Source: Ailanthus altissimus (Eukaryota > Streptophyta > Magnoliopsida > Sapindales > Simaroubaceae). Taken from it: 64,000 nt of DNA. The notes beneath the pieces are model-generated. The model was not told where the DNA came from, searched no databases, and saw only the letters and a list, made by a program, of their open reading frames with translations. Every line of letters begins with the position of its first letter. The stretch's first letter is position 1. Both the position numbers and the translations under genes were made by a program. This document shows, piece by piece, positions 1 through 11,753 of the stretch. The stretch is taken from positions 325,001-389,000 of the forward strand of contig OX327697.1 of NCBI GenBank assembly GCA_946807835.1, in the 5' to 3' direction.

Positions 1-140
1 ACCATCATCATCAATCTCGTAACCATGATTATTATTCTCATAACGTTCTTCATTTTTTTTTCTTATTACTTACATTATATCCAACATCTTGATCAATATC
101 ATAGCCAAGATCAACTCTAACATTTTTATATATCTGACTA

Positions 141-464
141 TTATAACATATGTAGCCTCGTTATTCGTTGAACATCGGAGGAGAATTCTGATAACCTTTT
201 TTGCTCTATGGGTGCTTCTGCATTACTTTCAAATTCTAGAGTATCTACTATTACACAAACAGGTGTAGTCATATTATTTTGTAAACTTAACCATAATATT
301 ACATTTTCGTCATTTTCAAGTGGAATGGGTCTCAACTTTATAGTACTTGAAGGAATCTCAAACTTGAGAGTTACTTTATAATATACCTGATCAACTCCTA
401 AAAGATGATAAATTCTTTTCAATAGCGCTTTATATATAATATTTTTTAGAACTACCATATGCAT
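141..464 (-). pseudogene. Possible N-terminal fragment of a MULE-associated protein
   Basis: A 107-codon open frame with an ATG start. The stretch from about residue 12 to 75 (a Leu/Ile-rich helix with LLGVDQ, then a Tyr-Lys-Val-Thr strand, then RPIPLENDEN and a run ending in CVIVDTLEF) resembles the small N-terminal domain that precedes the MuDR transposase region in many plant Mutator-like proteins. An acidic, Asn/Asp-rich stretch follows out of frame towards position 1, as is common in those proteins. No catalytic DDE region is visible here; it would lie off the window. It could also be a chance open frame in AT-rich DNA. Assignment is by resemblance only. Confidence 0.3.
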
Positions 465-1087
465 TTTTAGTATCCGATATATTTTTCAATACTATAATTA
501 CAGCTCTCCTATCTTTTCTCAAAACATATAATGGTCAAAATTTATGACATAATCAGCGACACTTGAAAAAATACAACGTCATTTTAGTTTAATTGTACAT
601 ACAACTAAATTAAAAATAAAACTGAATATATAAATATTTATATATATATACAAATATATATTTAATATAAAATAAGTAAAAAATAAAAAAAATTGGTGGT
701 GGTGTCACGGTGGTGCACAACCATGCGTGCGCCTGTTGCGCATGAGCGCCTTGTTGAGACTGGTGCGCGCAGGAGGCGGCACCCTAGCAACAGCTGCACG
801 CGCAGCCACGCGCAGCCACGCGCCCTCCCACTCACCGCCCATTATAATCAAGTTTAATCATCTATTACATTTTTCATCTGTCACACTCATTTTCAATATA
901 AAATATAAACATTACTACTAATTGAAAAATAAATAAAATAAACTTACTAGTTTTCAACTTCAGTTAATTCTTCTAAATCTTCAAAATATCGTCGCATTTA
1001 AGAAATATTTTCAAAATTGGAAACAAATCTAAGATCTCTTCTAAGAGGGATGCGTTTGCATTGAGAGAGAAACTTTTAAGATGAGGA
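465..1087. other. Intergenic, mostly AT-rich
   Basis: No gene is seen. An A/T-only stretch (about 600-690) is followed by a GC-rich patch (about 690-840) with short repeats such as two copies of CGCGCAGCCA. The 64-codon open frame in that patch has no recognisable domain and is not called. Confidence 0.5.
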
Positions 1088-1095
1088 GTTTTTAA

Positions 1096-1439
1096 TAGGA
1101 GTGGGCAACCCGGGATCGGATCGGGTTAGGGACCGACCCAACCGGTCCCGGGTCCCGTTTGAGCTGGGCCATGGATAAATGGAAGCAGGCGGCGGCAGCA
1201 GCGACAGAATGGTGGCAGGCTGCAAGGCAGGTCACGCAGTGACAGGCGGCAGCAGTGGCAGAACGGCGACGACAGCGAAATGGGTCATTCCCAATCTGAA
1301 TCGGGTCCCGTCCCGATTGGACCGGGACAATCGGGACTCATAGTTTCCGTCCCGATTTCTGGACCCGTCCAGTCTTAACCTGATTTTTTTGCGTTGGATG
1401 GTCCGAGTCGACCGGAACCCAGCCATTCGCCCACGCCTA
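1096..1439. mobile_element. hAT-type MITE, 344 bp, with 8-bp target-site duplication
   Basis: The ends are inverted: the left end reads TAGGAGTGGGC and the reverse complement of the right end reads TAGGCGTGGGC. Immediately outside both ends is the same octamer GTTTTTAA (1,088-1,095 and 1,440-1,447). An 8-bp duplication and this terminal motif are characteristic of the hAT superfamily. The interior is GC-rich against very AT-rich flanks and holds further inverted CGGGTCCCG/CGGGACC words. It has no coding capacity, so it would move only with a transposase supplied elsewhere. Confidence 0.8.
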
Positions 1440-1447
1440 GTTTTTAA

Positions 1448-2271
1448 TATGAGGATGATATTATTTGTGAGGCTTAAAATAAAAGAAAATAGTATATTTG
1501 GTTTAATATATTATATATTTAAATAAAATAAAATAAAATAAAAAAGCTTACGAGCCTGTGCGTCGAGCGCACGCCTCATTCATGGGCCCAAAGCAAAACC
1601 TTGCGGGGCGCATGCCTTAAGTGTCCGCCTAACGCATGAGCCTCAAGGCTTTATTTGTTATTTTATTTTAACTTGTTTTTAATTTTTTAAAATTTATTGA
1701 AAATAAAATGTTATTTAATTAAATAATTTATATTATGTAATTACAATATAATTTTTTTATTAATTTAATAAAAACAAAAAAAATTATTTTTAATTTATTT
1801 TATTTTTTAAATTTATAAAAAAAAAAGAAAACTAAAACTTGTGCCAAAGCTTGCTGTGCTGCGCGCATGCTTGGGTGCGAGCCCAACAAGCATTTTTTTT
1901 AAATTTTTTTTTAAATTTTACTTTTTAACTTATTTTTAAATTAATTGTTTTTAATTAATTTATAAAAAAGTAAAAATTTAATTAATTAAATAATTTATAT
2001 TATTTAATTACAATATTATTTTTTAAAATTATTATGTTATTATAAATAATTTTTTTCATAATTAATTATTTAAAATTTTATGTTTTTAATTAATTTATAG
2101 AAAAGAAAAAATAAAATAAAAGATAAAAGAAGAAAAAAATTATTAAAATTATAATGAAGATAAAATGATTAACGTAATATGTATTTGATTAATAAAACTT
2201 AAAAAATTTAATTTCGATAAAAAAAATATCTTAAATTACTGGTCAATTTCCCAAAGTTATTTGTATGGTCA
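1448..2271. other. Intergenic, AT-rich with GC-rich islands
   Basis: No gene is seen. Two GC-rich islands (about 1,545-1,650 and 1,835-1,895) with repeated GCGC and GCATGC words sit in nearly pure A/T sequence. They look like repeat fragments, but no ends could be defined. Confidence 0.4.
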
Positions 2272-2550
2272 ATGGAAAGGTATATTATGACCTGCATGGT
2301 AAGCTATATACAGTAAGTTTGTGATTCTATATATTCCTTGATCAGAATATTTACTTTGAACGTTGCTGCTAGGTTAACTAGAAACGCAAGTGATGGTAAT
2401 ATAATCTTGCTAAAAATTGATTAGACGAGGTTAGTTCCTAAATTCAAGGATATTTGCTATTATAATTCTTTAACAAATCATTTTAGGTCAGCTTTGTGCT
2501 TCAACCCACCGGCTCCTTTCCTGTTGGTCCAAGAAAATAAGGGAGGACAA
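2272..2550 (-). repeat. MMP intergenic repeat block, inverted copy
   Basis: Read on the minus strand, this block matches 19,026-19,090 and then 20,690-20,872 on the plus strand. A shared example is the word TTCTGATCAAGGAATATATA. It lies downstream of the minus-strand MMP gene here but upstream of the plus-strand MMP gene there, as expected if both derive from an old tandem array of gene plus spacer. The other copy is interrupted by about 1.6 kb. Similarity was judged by eye. Confidence 0.6.
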
Positions 2551-3068
2551 AACGATCAATGAGATTAGTCAAATTTTGTATCCGTTATGTATGGTGGATA
2601 TTTATTTCTAATAAAAAAATTAGGTAAAGAAATCAAATTAGAAGAGAATCTAGTCCATTGAAATAACTCACATCAAATTAAATAATTCAGTATGGAAAAG
2701 AAAAACTGAAAAAATAATAATAATAACAAAACAAAATAAAAGGACCATTTAGTGGGAATTATCGAGCCACAGTAATTTTGTCACTTGCTTCAACTCATCT
2801 CCCTAAACTCAAAATTTCAATTATTCTCATTTAAGATTTTTACAGTTTAGATGATTAAAGATAAAATAATGATAAAATGTAAATTCATTACACATAATAA
2901 ATTACAATACATGTTTTAAAAAATCTCTTAAAGGAATTATAAGATTTGATTAGATGAGAATTCTAATTTATTTAAAAACTATTTCCATTAATTTTCTCTG
3001 CTAATTATTGATGGCCAAGAGACCAATATATATATATATATATTCATACTCTGGACTGGATTAAAGTA

Positions 3069-3560
3069 AGAAAATAGGTCTTGTCATCAACACTTATCCA
3101 AAAAATGGAATTGAATTAAGAAATAGCTAGGTCCACAACATCAAGAATTAATGGAAAATAGTGTTAACTGATGAAACTTATTCAATAAAACCATCACCAA
3201 TATGATACAACCATCACTCCATCTACACTGCATAATTAAGCATAAATTGCTTTCATTTCTTAGTTGTGAAACCAAGCAGTCCCTAATCAAAACATTTAGG
3301 CAACAAAAACTGCTTGCTAGTTAACAACATTTCCCCAAAAAAAAAATTAAAACTCATATTCCACACTTGGAAAAACTTGAAGCACATGATAATGTTTAAA
3401 ATAGACAGTACCAGCTCATCATTTTCGGAGCACAATCAATGTAACATGAAGATATATACCTAAACCACGCATGCTAGCCTAAACAATAATTAAGCAAAGG
3501 CTTAGGAACCAATTCGAAAATCTCTTTAAAAATAATATCACGGCACAATATTAGAGATAA
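3069..3560 (-). repeat. Copy of the 3' flank of the TMEM45-like gene
   Basis: This stretch is similar in order and orientation to 50,637-50,940 plus part of 51,590-51,640. Shared words include AAAACATTTAGGCA and CCAGCTCATCATTTTC. At the other locus the sequence lies downstream of the TMEM45-like gene; here it lies just downstream of the first MMP gene. The candidate exons seen at 51.0-51.5 kb are absent from this copy. Confidence 0.6.
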
Positions 3561-3649
3561 GTGTAGAAATTATGGTTTATAATTGGATGATGGTATAATG
3601 ACATCAAACATTATAAATAATGTGAATATTGAACTAATATCATTGATAT

Positions 3650-4597
3650 TCAAACATTATAAAGAGCCCTAATTCCTTCAATATCATCTTCATGCAAACC
3701 CTTTGTCACTCCAGTATCAATTGAAGGATACATGATAGCATCCTCAACTGAGCTATGTCCGAGGCCAAGAAGATGCCCAATTTCATGCAATGCAACCGTT
3801 TCCAAATCAAGTGCACCTTGTCTTGCACCCACAGCCCATGGCTCGTCTGCATCATAATGTAATCTCCCATCTGGTGGAGAATAAGCATGAGCTATGGTTC
3901 CACCAAGACCATCAAAGGGAATCTCATCTCCATGATTACGACTGTGAAAACTGATGGTGATATCGGCGTTTCTGTAATCCTGTGTTTGTGAAAATCTGAA
4001 GTGAGTGCTTTTAGCCCATGTGTCAAAAGCTCTAGCAACAGGGCTAATGGCATCAGTTCGGGTCTCTGGAAGGAATCCGTAAGTGAGATTGAACTTGGAA
4101 GATGGCCACTTCGGGTTTTCCGGAAAAAATGCATAGTGAGAGACTGCATGGAAATGGGTAGAGTCATTATGAGAATGGTGTCTTTCCTTGCCGGAACGCA
4201 TTGACGTTGTTCCATTGACAATATCTGCAACTCTACATCGAGGGGTTGTCATCTTTGATATTGTTTTGGCATTCAAGACTCCAGTGGATTTCAGATGGTA
4301 ATTGAGCTGGTAAGTTTTGATGGCAGACTCTAAAAGTTCATCAAAGTCATCATCATCGGCATGCGTTTGATTGATAGAACTGTTATAGTTCAAGTAACCA
4401 AACATTTCCAAATACTTTTTGAGCTCATGGATTCCTTTGACCTTATCACCTTTGTGACGACCTTGCAAATACTCTATGAACTCAAATGATGATGATTTGT
4501 TTTTCTCATTAGCGTCTGCTAGAATCGAATGAGATAGAAGAGAAAAGGTGATAATAAAGAGAGAAAACCAAAACGGGGGAAAAGCTTTAGATGCCAT
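3650..4597 (-). CDS. Matrix metalloproteinase (metalloendoproteinase 1-like), altered cysteine switch
   Basis: A 315-residue zinc endopeptidase of the plant matrixin family, which acts in the apoplast or at the cell surface. The start is the ATG at 4,597 (MASKAF), matching the paralogue at 21,333; the open frame runs 11 codons further upstream but without another ATG. Order of parts: signal peptide (about 1-26, ending near ADA), peptidoglycan-binding-like prodomain (about 38-118), cysteine switch (119-124), then a catalytic domain with structural-zinc motif HGDEIPFDG (from 222), active-site HEIGHLLGLGH (271-281; Glu272 catalytic) and Met-turn Met289. The protein stops just after the catalytic domain, so there is no C-terminal GPI signal. 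Oddity: the conserved PRCGVAD switch reads PRCRVAD, with Gly replaced by Arg beside Cys121. The gene has no introns, as is usual for plant MMPs. Family assignment is certain; activity is not known. Confidence 0.93.
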   Translation of the reverse strand: MASKAFPPFWFSLFIITFSLLSHSILADANEKNKSSSFEFIEYLQGRHKGDKVKGIHELKKYLEMFGYLNYNSSINQTHADDDDFDELLESAIKTYQLNYHLKSTGVLNAKTISKMTTPRCRVADIVNGTTSMRSGKERHHSHNDSTHFHAVSHYAFFPENPKWPSSKFNLTYGFLPETRTDAISPVARAFDTWAKSTHFRFSQTQDYRNADITISFHSRNHGDEIPFDGLGGTIAHAYSPPDGRLHYDADEPWAVGARQGALDLETVALHEIGHLLGLGHSSVEDAIMYPSIDTGVTKGLHEDDIEGIRALYNV

Positions 4598-6602
4598 GTC
4601 AAATAATGTTGATGAATTAGAATATAGCACGCAGTTGTTGTTTCTTATAGTGAGAAAACGAAAATTAAAGAGTTTGAACAGAAAAATGTTTTCCTGGAAA
4701 ATAGCTAAACAGCTCTAAAACAGAGAGAAATGTAAGGGAAAACTTTCTGGAAAATTTTGTTAACACTCATAACAGAAAATTAATAAGTTACAATGCTAAT
4801 TATAGCTAACTAATCCTATCAGCATAAGGAAAAGATCCTGAAATAAGAATACAGAGGGTTACTGTTTTGATAAAACTGGCGGGAAAATACAAATCTCTTA
4901 TAACAGAATTTTGACCCGGTAACTTCCTAATTTCCCACGTTAGTAATATTTGATTTTCATTTCATATCTGAAATTAGAATATTTTTCTTTATATTAGATA
5001 TTATATTATAGTCGCAATTTTATATATTAATTCTTCTTATATGTCTATATAAAGACTACCTTTCTCTCGGTAAAGAATAATGAATTTGTACAAAAATGTA
5101 TATTGATTTGGTTTATAGGTAATTGAATATATCGTTCTATTGCAGATTATAATTTTCTTCTAATGTAATTTTACAATTTTTTGACATGTTTTGTATTAAT
5201 TATTTATGATAAAAAAATTTCAACTATCAATTTTATGTTATAATAAAATAAATAAATAAAAAATGAGATTAAGAAAGGATTTTGATCGGTTCAATACTAG
5301 TGTGTGACTTTTACTTTGCAAGCCATACATAAATCATTATCATGTAATACTTAATTATTTTGTCTAATTAAACATGACCTTCCTCTCAAAATATAGAAAG
5401 AATTGACCCATATTCATCACATAGAGATCGGGTGACTTGTTATATGTACCCACCAAACGCAAAGAATGAGACTGAATCAAAAGGGCCTATTCCAAAAAAA
5501 AAAAAAAGACTTTCTAACCAAAATTAATTTGATAAATATATCATCTGGTCATTATGTAAGGGAAGACCCCAAACTGAATGTTAAGGTCACATCAGATTTG
5601 TTTTATTAGCCTAAGACAATTCTTGTATATACATTAGGCTCGAAACTTCATCATAGGAGAATTGACCCCAAGTCAACTCATAGAAACAGGACACCAAACT
5701 TTCGATCTTCTTCCCCCAAAAGAAAATTATTTGATGAATTTGTGGAGAGGAATAGTATGATGACCAGTGTGGTGGTCTAAATACTATATAGTAAAATCAT
5801 GATATTGCTCGATTACTTCTCTAGAAGAATTAATTTGAGTATTTTAAAACATTTATGGGCAATTTAAGAAAAATTCAAGGACTGAACTGTCAAATTCTCT
5901 TATTAAGATTGATATTCATGAAATTTTATTATTTTAATTCATCTGATTAAAGATCAATTGATCGAATAAACCCATGGAAATTTAGCCTTGTTTGCCACCA
6001 AAATATGCACCTATTCGAGCATTATTTTCATGGTCGCCTACCAACTAAACAAGATATCTTGCTTGAAGCATTGTCTTAGTAATATTTCAAGTGAAGAATA
6101 TCTTATAAGAAATTTGAGCACATACACATCTTCTGTGAAAGCATTTTAAACTCTCAAATTGAGCACGTTACACGTCTTTCATTATAAGCAATTTACACTC
6201 TCAAATGAAATGTTAGAGGTAACTGAATTCATTAAATAAAAAAAAATCATTATAATTGTGATCATTTAAAAGCTATAATTTTTACCGAAATTTTGTAGTT
6301 CAATAGCTTTATTTAAAACAAATTTAAAATTGTATATATCATCTTGATCATAATTTTTGGGCGATATATATATATATATATGCTTTTAGATTTTTTTGTG
6401 TGTTGGTAAGATGTATATGGTACAAATCAGGGTTATGATAGTGTTTAAGGTCAAGCCGTGATTGAATAAACTATTTGATCTTTTATACTACTATCGCATT
6501 GCTACTTATTTTGGATAATGCACTTGGCTAATGTATCCAATTTCCAATCATGTCTCTGCCTTCTCACTTATCACATTACATATCCACTTTGGATGGTGCA
6601 CT
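4598..6602. other. Intergenic between MMP gene and copia element
   Basis: No gene is seen. It is AT-rich and includes the MMP promoter region (minus strand, above 4,597), where no clear TATA box was picked, and a short TA repeat near 6,366-6,381. Confidence 0.4.
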
Positions 6603-8170
6603 TGTTAGGAATAGTGCTATAAAAATATATACTTGTATTTTTTTTATGAAATTAATAAAGTTGTTATTTTATATTTGATAAGTATTTATAATTTTATGAT
6701 ATAAATATCAGAATTTTTTTATTTATGTAACTATAACCTTAATATATAATTATTATATACAATATAATAAAAGTTATGAATAATAAACAAAAAAAAGTCT
6801 GTAATAAATTAATTAAAATTTAAGATCTTTAATTATTATTACTAGTGCGGTTCACCTACATTTAGACCGTAGTGATTTTATTCGGATTACTAATATAATG
6901 ACATTATGGTGGAAGCACTTTATATAATATGATTATATAGGATTGGACTAGACGTAGTTTGAATTCTTATGTAAAATACCGTTGTTAATTAATAATCTAA
7001 ATAACGTCAACTGATGATCATATACAGATCAACTTTAATCTTGAGTGGTCATAGACTCATATTTTTGTTATTATATCATTTGAAATACTTGTTACGTTTT
7101 GTCTGAAGAACATACTAAAAACTTATATTTTGGTGGCACAGTGAGATAAGCGGTTGAGAATATGATTTACTGATATGAAATCCATCTCTTAAGGGTTAAT
7201 TTTATAACTAAATAGTTAGAGCATTAAATTTGTAACAATGTTACAAATTAACTGTTCATTAGTGAATTAATGATACTTAAGGATAAAAAAGTAATTAGAA
7301 GGGTAAAATGGTAATTGATCTAGATCAATTATGAACCATCTATGGAGGGTTAAATTGCATGTAGTGATTGAATCGATAGATTACTTTAAGTTTTTTGAGT
7401 AAATTATATCTATAATTTCAAGAGTGCAATTTCAAATTGTTAGTGAAATAACACTGGAATTATTAAATTAAATTAATTAATTAAAGAGTTTTATTAATTA
7501 TTCAAAAATTTATTAGAGTTTGAAATTATAGGTCTATAAGTCCCCAATACAATCTCTTTAGTTATTATAGAGAACAAATTAAAATAAATTGTATTATTAC
7601 ACAAATTGTTTGTGTTTAGAAAATAGTTTTAAAAGTACATATATTTTATATTTAAATAAAATTAATTAGTTAAAAATTAAATTAATATAGATTATATCTT
7701 ATCCAAGTATTGTCCATTGAAAGAAAAAAGGGAAAACAAATAAAAGAGTAAGTTATTGCTCATTTTGGGTGAGTATCATTCGACCAAGGCTTGGAGAGTT
7801 AGACAGAAGTAAAATTTTGGTTAAGTGTTAAGAAACCTCTCAAGAGTTGAGAGCACAAAAAAAAAAACATTTCTTACATTTATCTCCATCTTAACTAATC
7901 ATACTATAAGGTAGAAATAATGATTCAAGTGTTGAGTCATTTTTAGAAAAGCTGTTATTCTAACTTTTCTAAGCCCACCGTGTTGAAGAACTAGAATTGT
8001 GAACCAGCTACTTCAAGACAGGTACTCTAGTTCGACGAAAAACCAAAAGTTTGCCAAGGTAATAAATTCTTAATTCCTTTGAAATTTATATTTATGAGAT
8101 ACATGTAAAACTTATTGTGTTTATCATTAGAAAATTAGTATTTCGCTCATCCGCTGCGGTCACATATATG
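6603..8170 (+). repeat. 5' LTR of decayed copia element
   Basis: It starts TGTTAGGAATAG. Its first ~1.1 kb aligns with the second LTR about 5.15 kb away; for example both contain TTGCATGTARTGATTGAATC and ATAAACARAAAAAGT. The last third is poorly alignable, so the right boundary near 8,170 (around a GCTCATCCGCTGCG word resembling the end of Tork-type LTRs) is approximate. Confidence 0.6.
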
Positions 8171-8363
8171 TGATATGTATGTGAATTTGAATGATAGATA
8201 CAAAATCCACATGTATGCACCCTAAGTTTAAAATCACTCACATTATGCATTATAGACTACGGTTTATAATTTGAATGTAGTACCTTCTAAGTCTATCCAA
8301 AGTACATATTTAGAGATATGGAATGGTAGTAAACCTAGTTTATGCCATTTTTGCATATGGGGG

Positions 8364-9732
8364 TGTGATAAGGGCATATTTGTCATATATTTTTTCATGT
8401 TTTTATTTTGATATTTTATTATTTTATGATAATAAATGACTATTTATGTGTATTATTGTTATTTATAGGGATTTGAACGAAATTTAAAGAATGCAATGTT
8501 TTCAAAATATGGATTTTTCGCCTCAGCGTCACAAGGATTTTCACCATAATACTGGAACAATAATCAAAATAAAAAAAATTAGAAAAGACGACCTATTTAA
8601 GTCGCAATCTAGCGCCTCAGCGCTAGACCATCATCGCACTAGCGATAGGCCAATGCTTCAACGCCAATATCTCATCGTTCTAGTGGTGAGGCCGTTTATA
8701 CCTAGCAATAGCAGCATAGCGCCCCAGCGGTAGTGCGACTCCTAATCCAACGAGAATTGAGATTTTTACGCTTATATCAATCCCTATAAAAGGCCATTCG
8801 TCCCCAACCTTTAAAAATCATCCAAGAACATCAAGAATATAGAGCACAAGTCTTAGAGAGCAATAGGAGTTTAATTAAAGCAGCCATAAAGATAGATTCA
8901 AAGAGTTCTTCAGCATTAAGAGTTCCTTAGGTAACGCAATTAAGAGCAATTCCACGTCTATATCGGTTTGCCATTGATTGTATCATGATTTCTTATTATT
9001 TTTACTGTTGTTCTCTTGTAGCCATGAACTAACTTTTCTTTTTAGGGTTAATACTTGAACTCAATATGTGTGCTTAATTGCCATATCTTTTTAATATTTA
9101 ATAAACTTAGTTTTTTATTATTTAAATTACTTATTCTTAATGTTTCAATATATCTAGCCAATATATGGTGAATGAATTAGTAATATTTTTTATAAACTCG
9201 AAACAGGAATCATGATATTTAGACTTAGATAATTTGATGCATAATTGTAGAGTAACATTCAATGTTGTATATACAAGTTTCAATTTAGGATAGAAATATA
9301 CCTAATTGGCATGTATGATCAATAAGACTTAATCTTAATGAATCTTAATTTATTACAAGTACCATAAGAATATAGGTATTTAATAAATTAAGGTATACTT
9401 GCATAACCTTGGAAGATGCTTGTGAATACATTAATGTCTTGATCAATAACAAAGATAATGGAATTAAATATTAGAAGATTAATTATTAGAAAGCATATGG
9501 AGGGATAGTATTAATCCTATGATTTTTCTATATTGCTATCTTCCAAATCTCTTTACATTGTATCATTGCTTTTATATTTTCTATATTCATTCTTAGATTT
9601 TTATTTTTCTAAATAATTATTAGGAATACATAATTTTAGTACTTTGTTAAAAAAAGTATAAATTATCTTTGAAGATTCGACATCCAACTATTTAATCCAT
9701 TTATTACTTGCATATGATAATGTATATTTGCA
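8364..9732 (+). mobile_element. Probable solo LTR of a Tat/Athila-like gypsy element
   Basis: A GC-richer block inside the copia element. It has a TATA-like word (CTATAAAAGG near 8,784) followed by an AGAGCACAAG-type leader, the word TAGCCATGAACTAACTTTTC, and an end with GATTCGACATCC followed by ATTTATTACTTGC. This layout is familiar from LTRs of the Athila/Tat gypsy lineages. No second copy, internal region or matching target duplication was found, so the boundaries are tentative. The repeated GCGCCTCAGCG-like words at 8,515-8,730 are internal. Confidence 0.4.
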
Positions 9733-11740
9733 CTCAATTATAAGATATAAAAATATCGCATTAGCGTGTCTGGCACATGTACTGAAAGAAAAGACTAGAA
9801 AGTTAGAACCGCGAATAGAAGTTTATCTATTTGCAGACTACCCTAAAGGCACAAGAGGAAGTTTATTTTATAGCCCCCAAGAAAAGAAAGTGATTATATC
9901 AACAAATGCCACTTTTCTTGAGAATTTAAGAATGATTATATATTAAACTTTAAACCTTATAGTACGATTTACTGAAGGAAATACTTTTTGATTATATTAG
10001 ACCTTTATCACTTACAGTTAGTGAACGAAAAAGTCAGATAACCAGAAATTCTGATTAGATTGCCTTAGAACCTCAACGTAGTATGAGGATAGTGAGACTA
10101 CCTTCTTGTTACAGAGATAAATGAAAGACACAAGTAGTTGTGTCCGACACAAGGCAAGATAATCCATTGACATACAAACATGCAATGCAAGATTATGATA
10201 AAAAAAATGACAAAAAGCCATGAACCAAGAAATGGAGTCTGTGTACTCCAATTCAGTCTGAGAACTTGTAGATCCACTTGAAGATGTCAGGCCTATTAGG
10301 TGCAAATAGATCTTTAAGAAGAAAATAGGCATGAATGGAAAAGTAAAAAATTTCAAAGTAAGATTAGTGGCAAAGAGTTATACCTAGAAATAGTGAGTTG
10401 ACTATGAGGACACTTTCTTGCCAGTAGCCATGCTCAAATTCATTTACATCCTCTTGTCTATTGTAATATGTCTTGATTATAAGATATGGAAAATGGACAT
10501 CAAGATAGCCTTTTTAAATAGTTATCTTTAGGAGAGCATCTACATAGTGCAACTAGAGGGTTTCATGGAAGAAAGCCAGAAGCAGAAAGTTTGCAAGTTG
10601 CTTAAGTCTATTTATGAACTTAAGCAAGCTTCAAGGTCTTAGAACTTATGATTTGATAAGATAATAAATCTTATGGTTTCAAGAAAAATGTTGATAAACC
10701 TTGTGTATACAAGTACATCAAGAACAAAAAGATGATTTTTCTAGTACTTTATGTGATTTATTTTTTACTCATTATGAATGATGTAGAAACATTATCCAAT
10801 ATAAAGAAGTTGCCAGCTGAGCACTTCCAAATAAAAAATTTGAAAGAGGCAAGTTATATCCTTAGGATCCAAATTATTCAAGATCATAAGAACATACTAT
10901 TGGCACTATCTCATGCATCATATATTGATAAAGTGCTTATATGATTTTCGATGCAAAATTCTAAGGGTCAACTACTGACTTAACATGGAATTGTTATTTC
11001 TAGAGAGTATTATCCTAAGACCCTCCAAGAGGAAGAAGATATAAGATAGGTTCCTTATACCTCAGCAGTTGGTAGCTTCATATACGCTATATTGTATACG
11101 ATGCCTGACATTTGTTATGAAGTAAGAATTGTCAGTCATTATCAATCTAACCTCAGATTGGATCACTGGATTGCGATAAAGTACATTCTCAAGTATCTTT
11201 AGAGAATGAAAAACTATATGCTTGTGTATTCAGATGGAAACCTGAACCCTACTAGTTATACTGTTTTTTATTTTCAATCAGACAAAGACAATCGAAAGTT
11301 GACGTTTGGGTAAATATTTACTCTTGGTAGTGAAGCCATAGTCTAAAGAAGTGTAAAACAATCCAATACTGTTGATTTAACCATAAAGGTTAAATATATA
11401 GCAGCTTGCAAAGTAGTTAAAGAAGCAATATGGCTTAGGAAGTTCTTCATTAATATGAAAGTTGTTCCAAATATAGATTAACATTGACTCCTTACTGTGA
11501 CAACAGTAAGGCAGTGTCGAATTCAAAGGAACTCAGGAGCCATAAAAAAGTAAAGCATATAAAGAGAAAGTATCTTATGATCAGGTAAATCGTGCATAAA
11601 AGTGATGTGATGGTCATGAAGATAGCATCTGAAAACAAGAAAATAATCTTGCAGACCCATCACCAAGACATTACTAGCTTGGACGTTTGAGAGTCATATG
11701 GAGAGCATGGGTTTAAAAGACATGTATCACCTATTTTAGG
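9733..11740 (+). pseudogene. Copia pol remnant (integrase end, RT, RNase H)
   Basis: Translation in shifting frames gives copia pol in the right order. The integrase C-terminus is at 9,733-9,946 (HVLKEKTRKLEPR, then YPKGTRGSLFYSP). Reverse transcriptase spans about 10,200-10,950, with the segment at 10,732 corresponding to the YVDD region but reading YVIYF, so the catalytic motif is lost. RNase H and tail spans about 11,050-11,700. Many stops and frameshifts interrupt it. The wording is close to the minus-strand copia at 29.8-33.9 kb, so both belong to one Tork/Tnt1-like lineage. Confidence 0.75.
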
Positions 11741-11753
11741 GCAAGTGAGAGAT

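Noticed and set aside
727..921. Arg/Ala-rich 64-codon frame in a GC-rich patch
   Set aside because: It is composed of short CGCGCAGCCA-type repeats and has no domain or conserved neighbour.
3706..4230. Extra open frames inside the first MMP gene
   Set aside because: They are alternative-frame shadows of the metalloproteinase coding region; equivalent shadows occur in the second copy.
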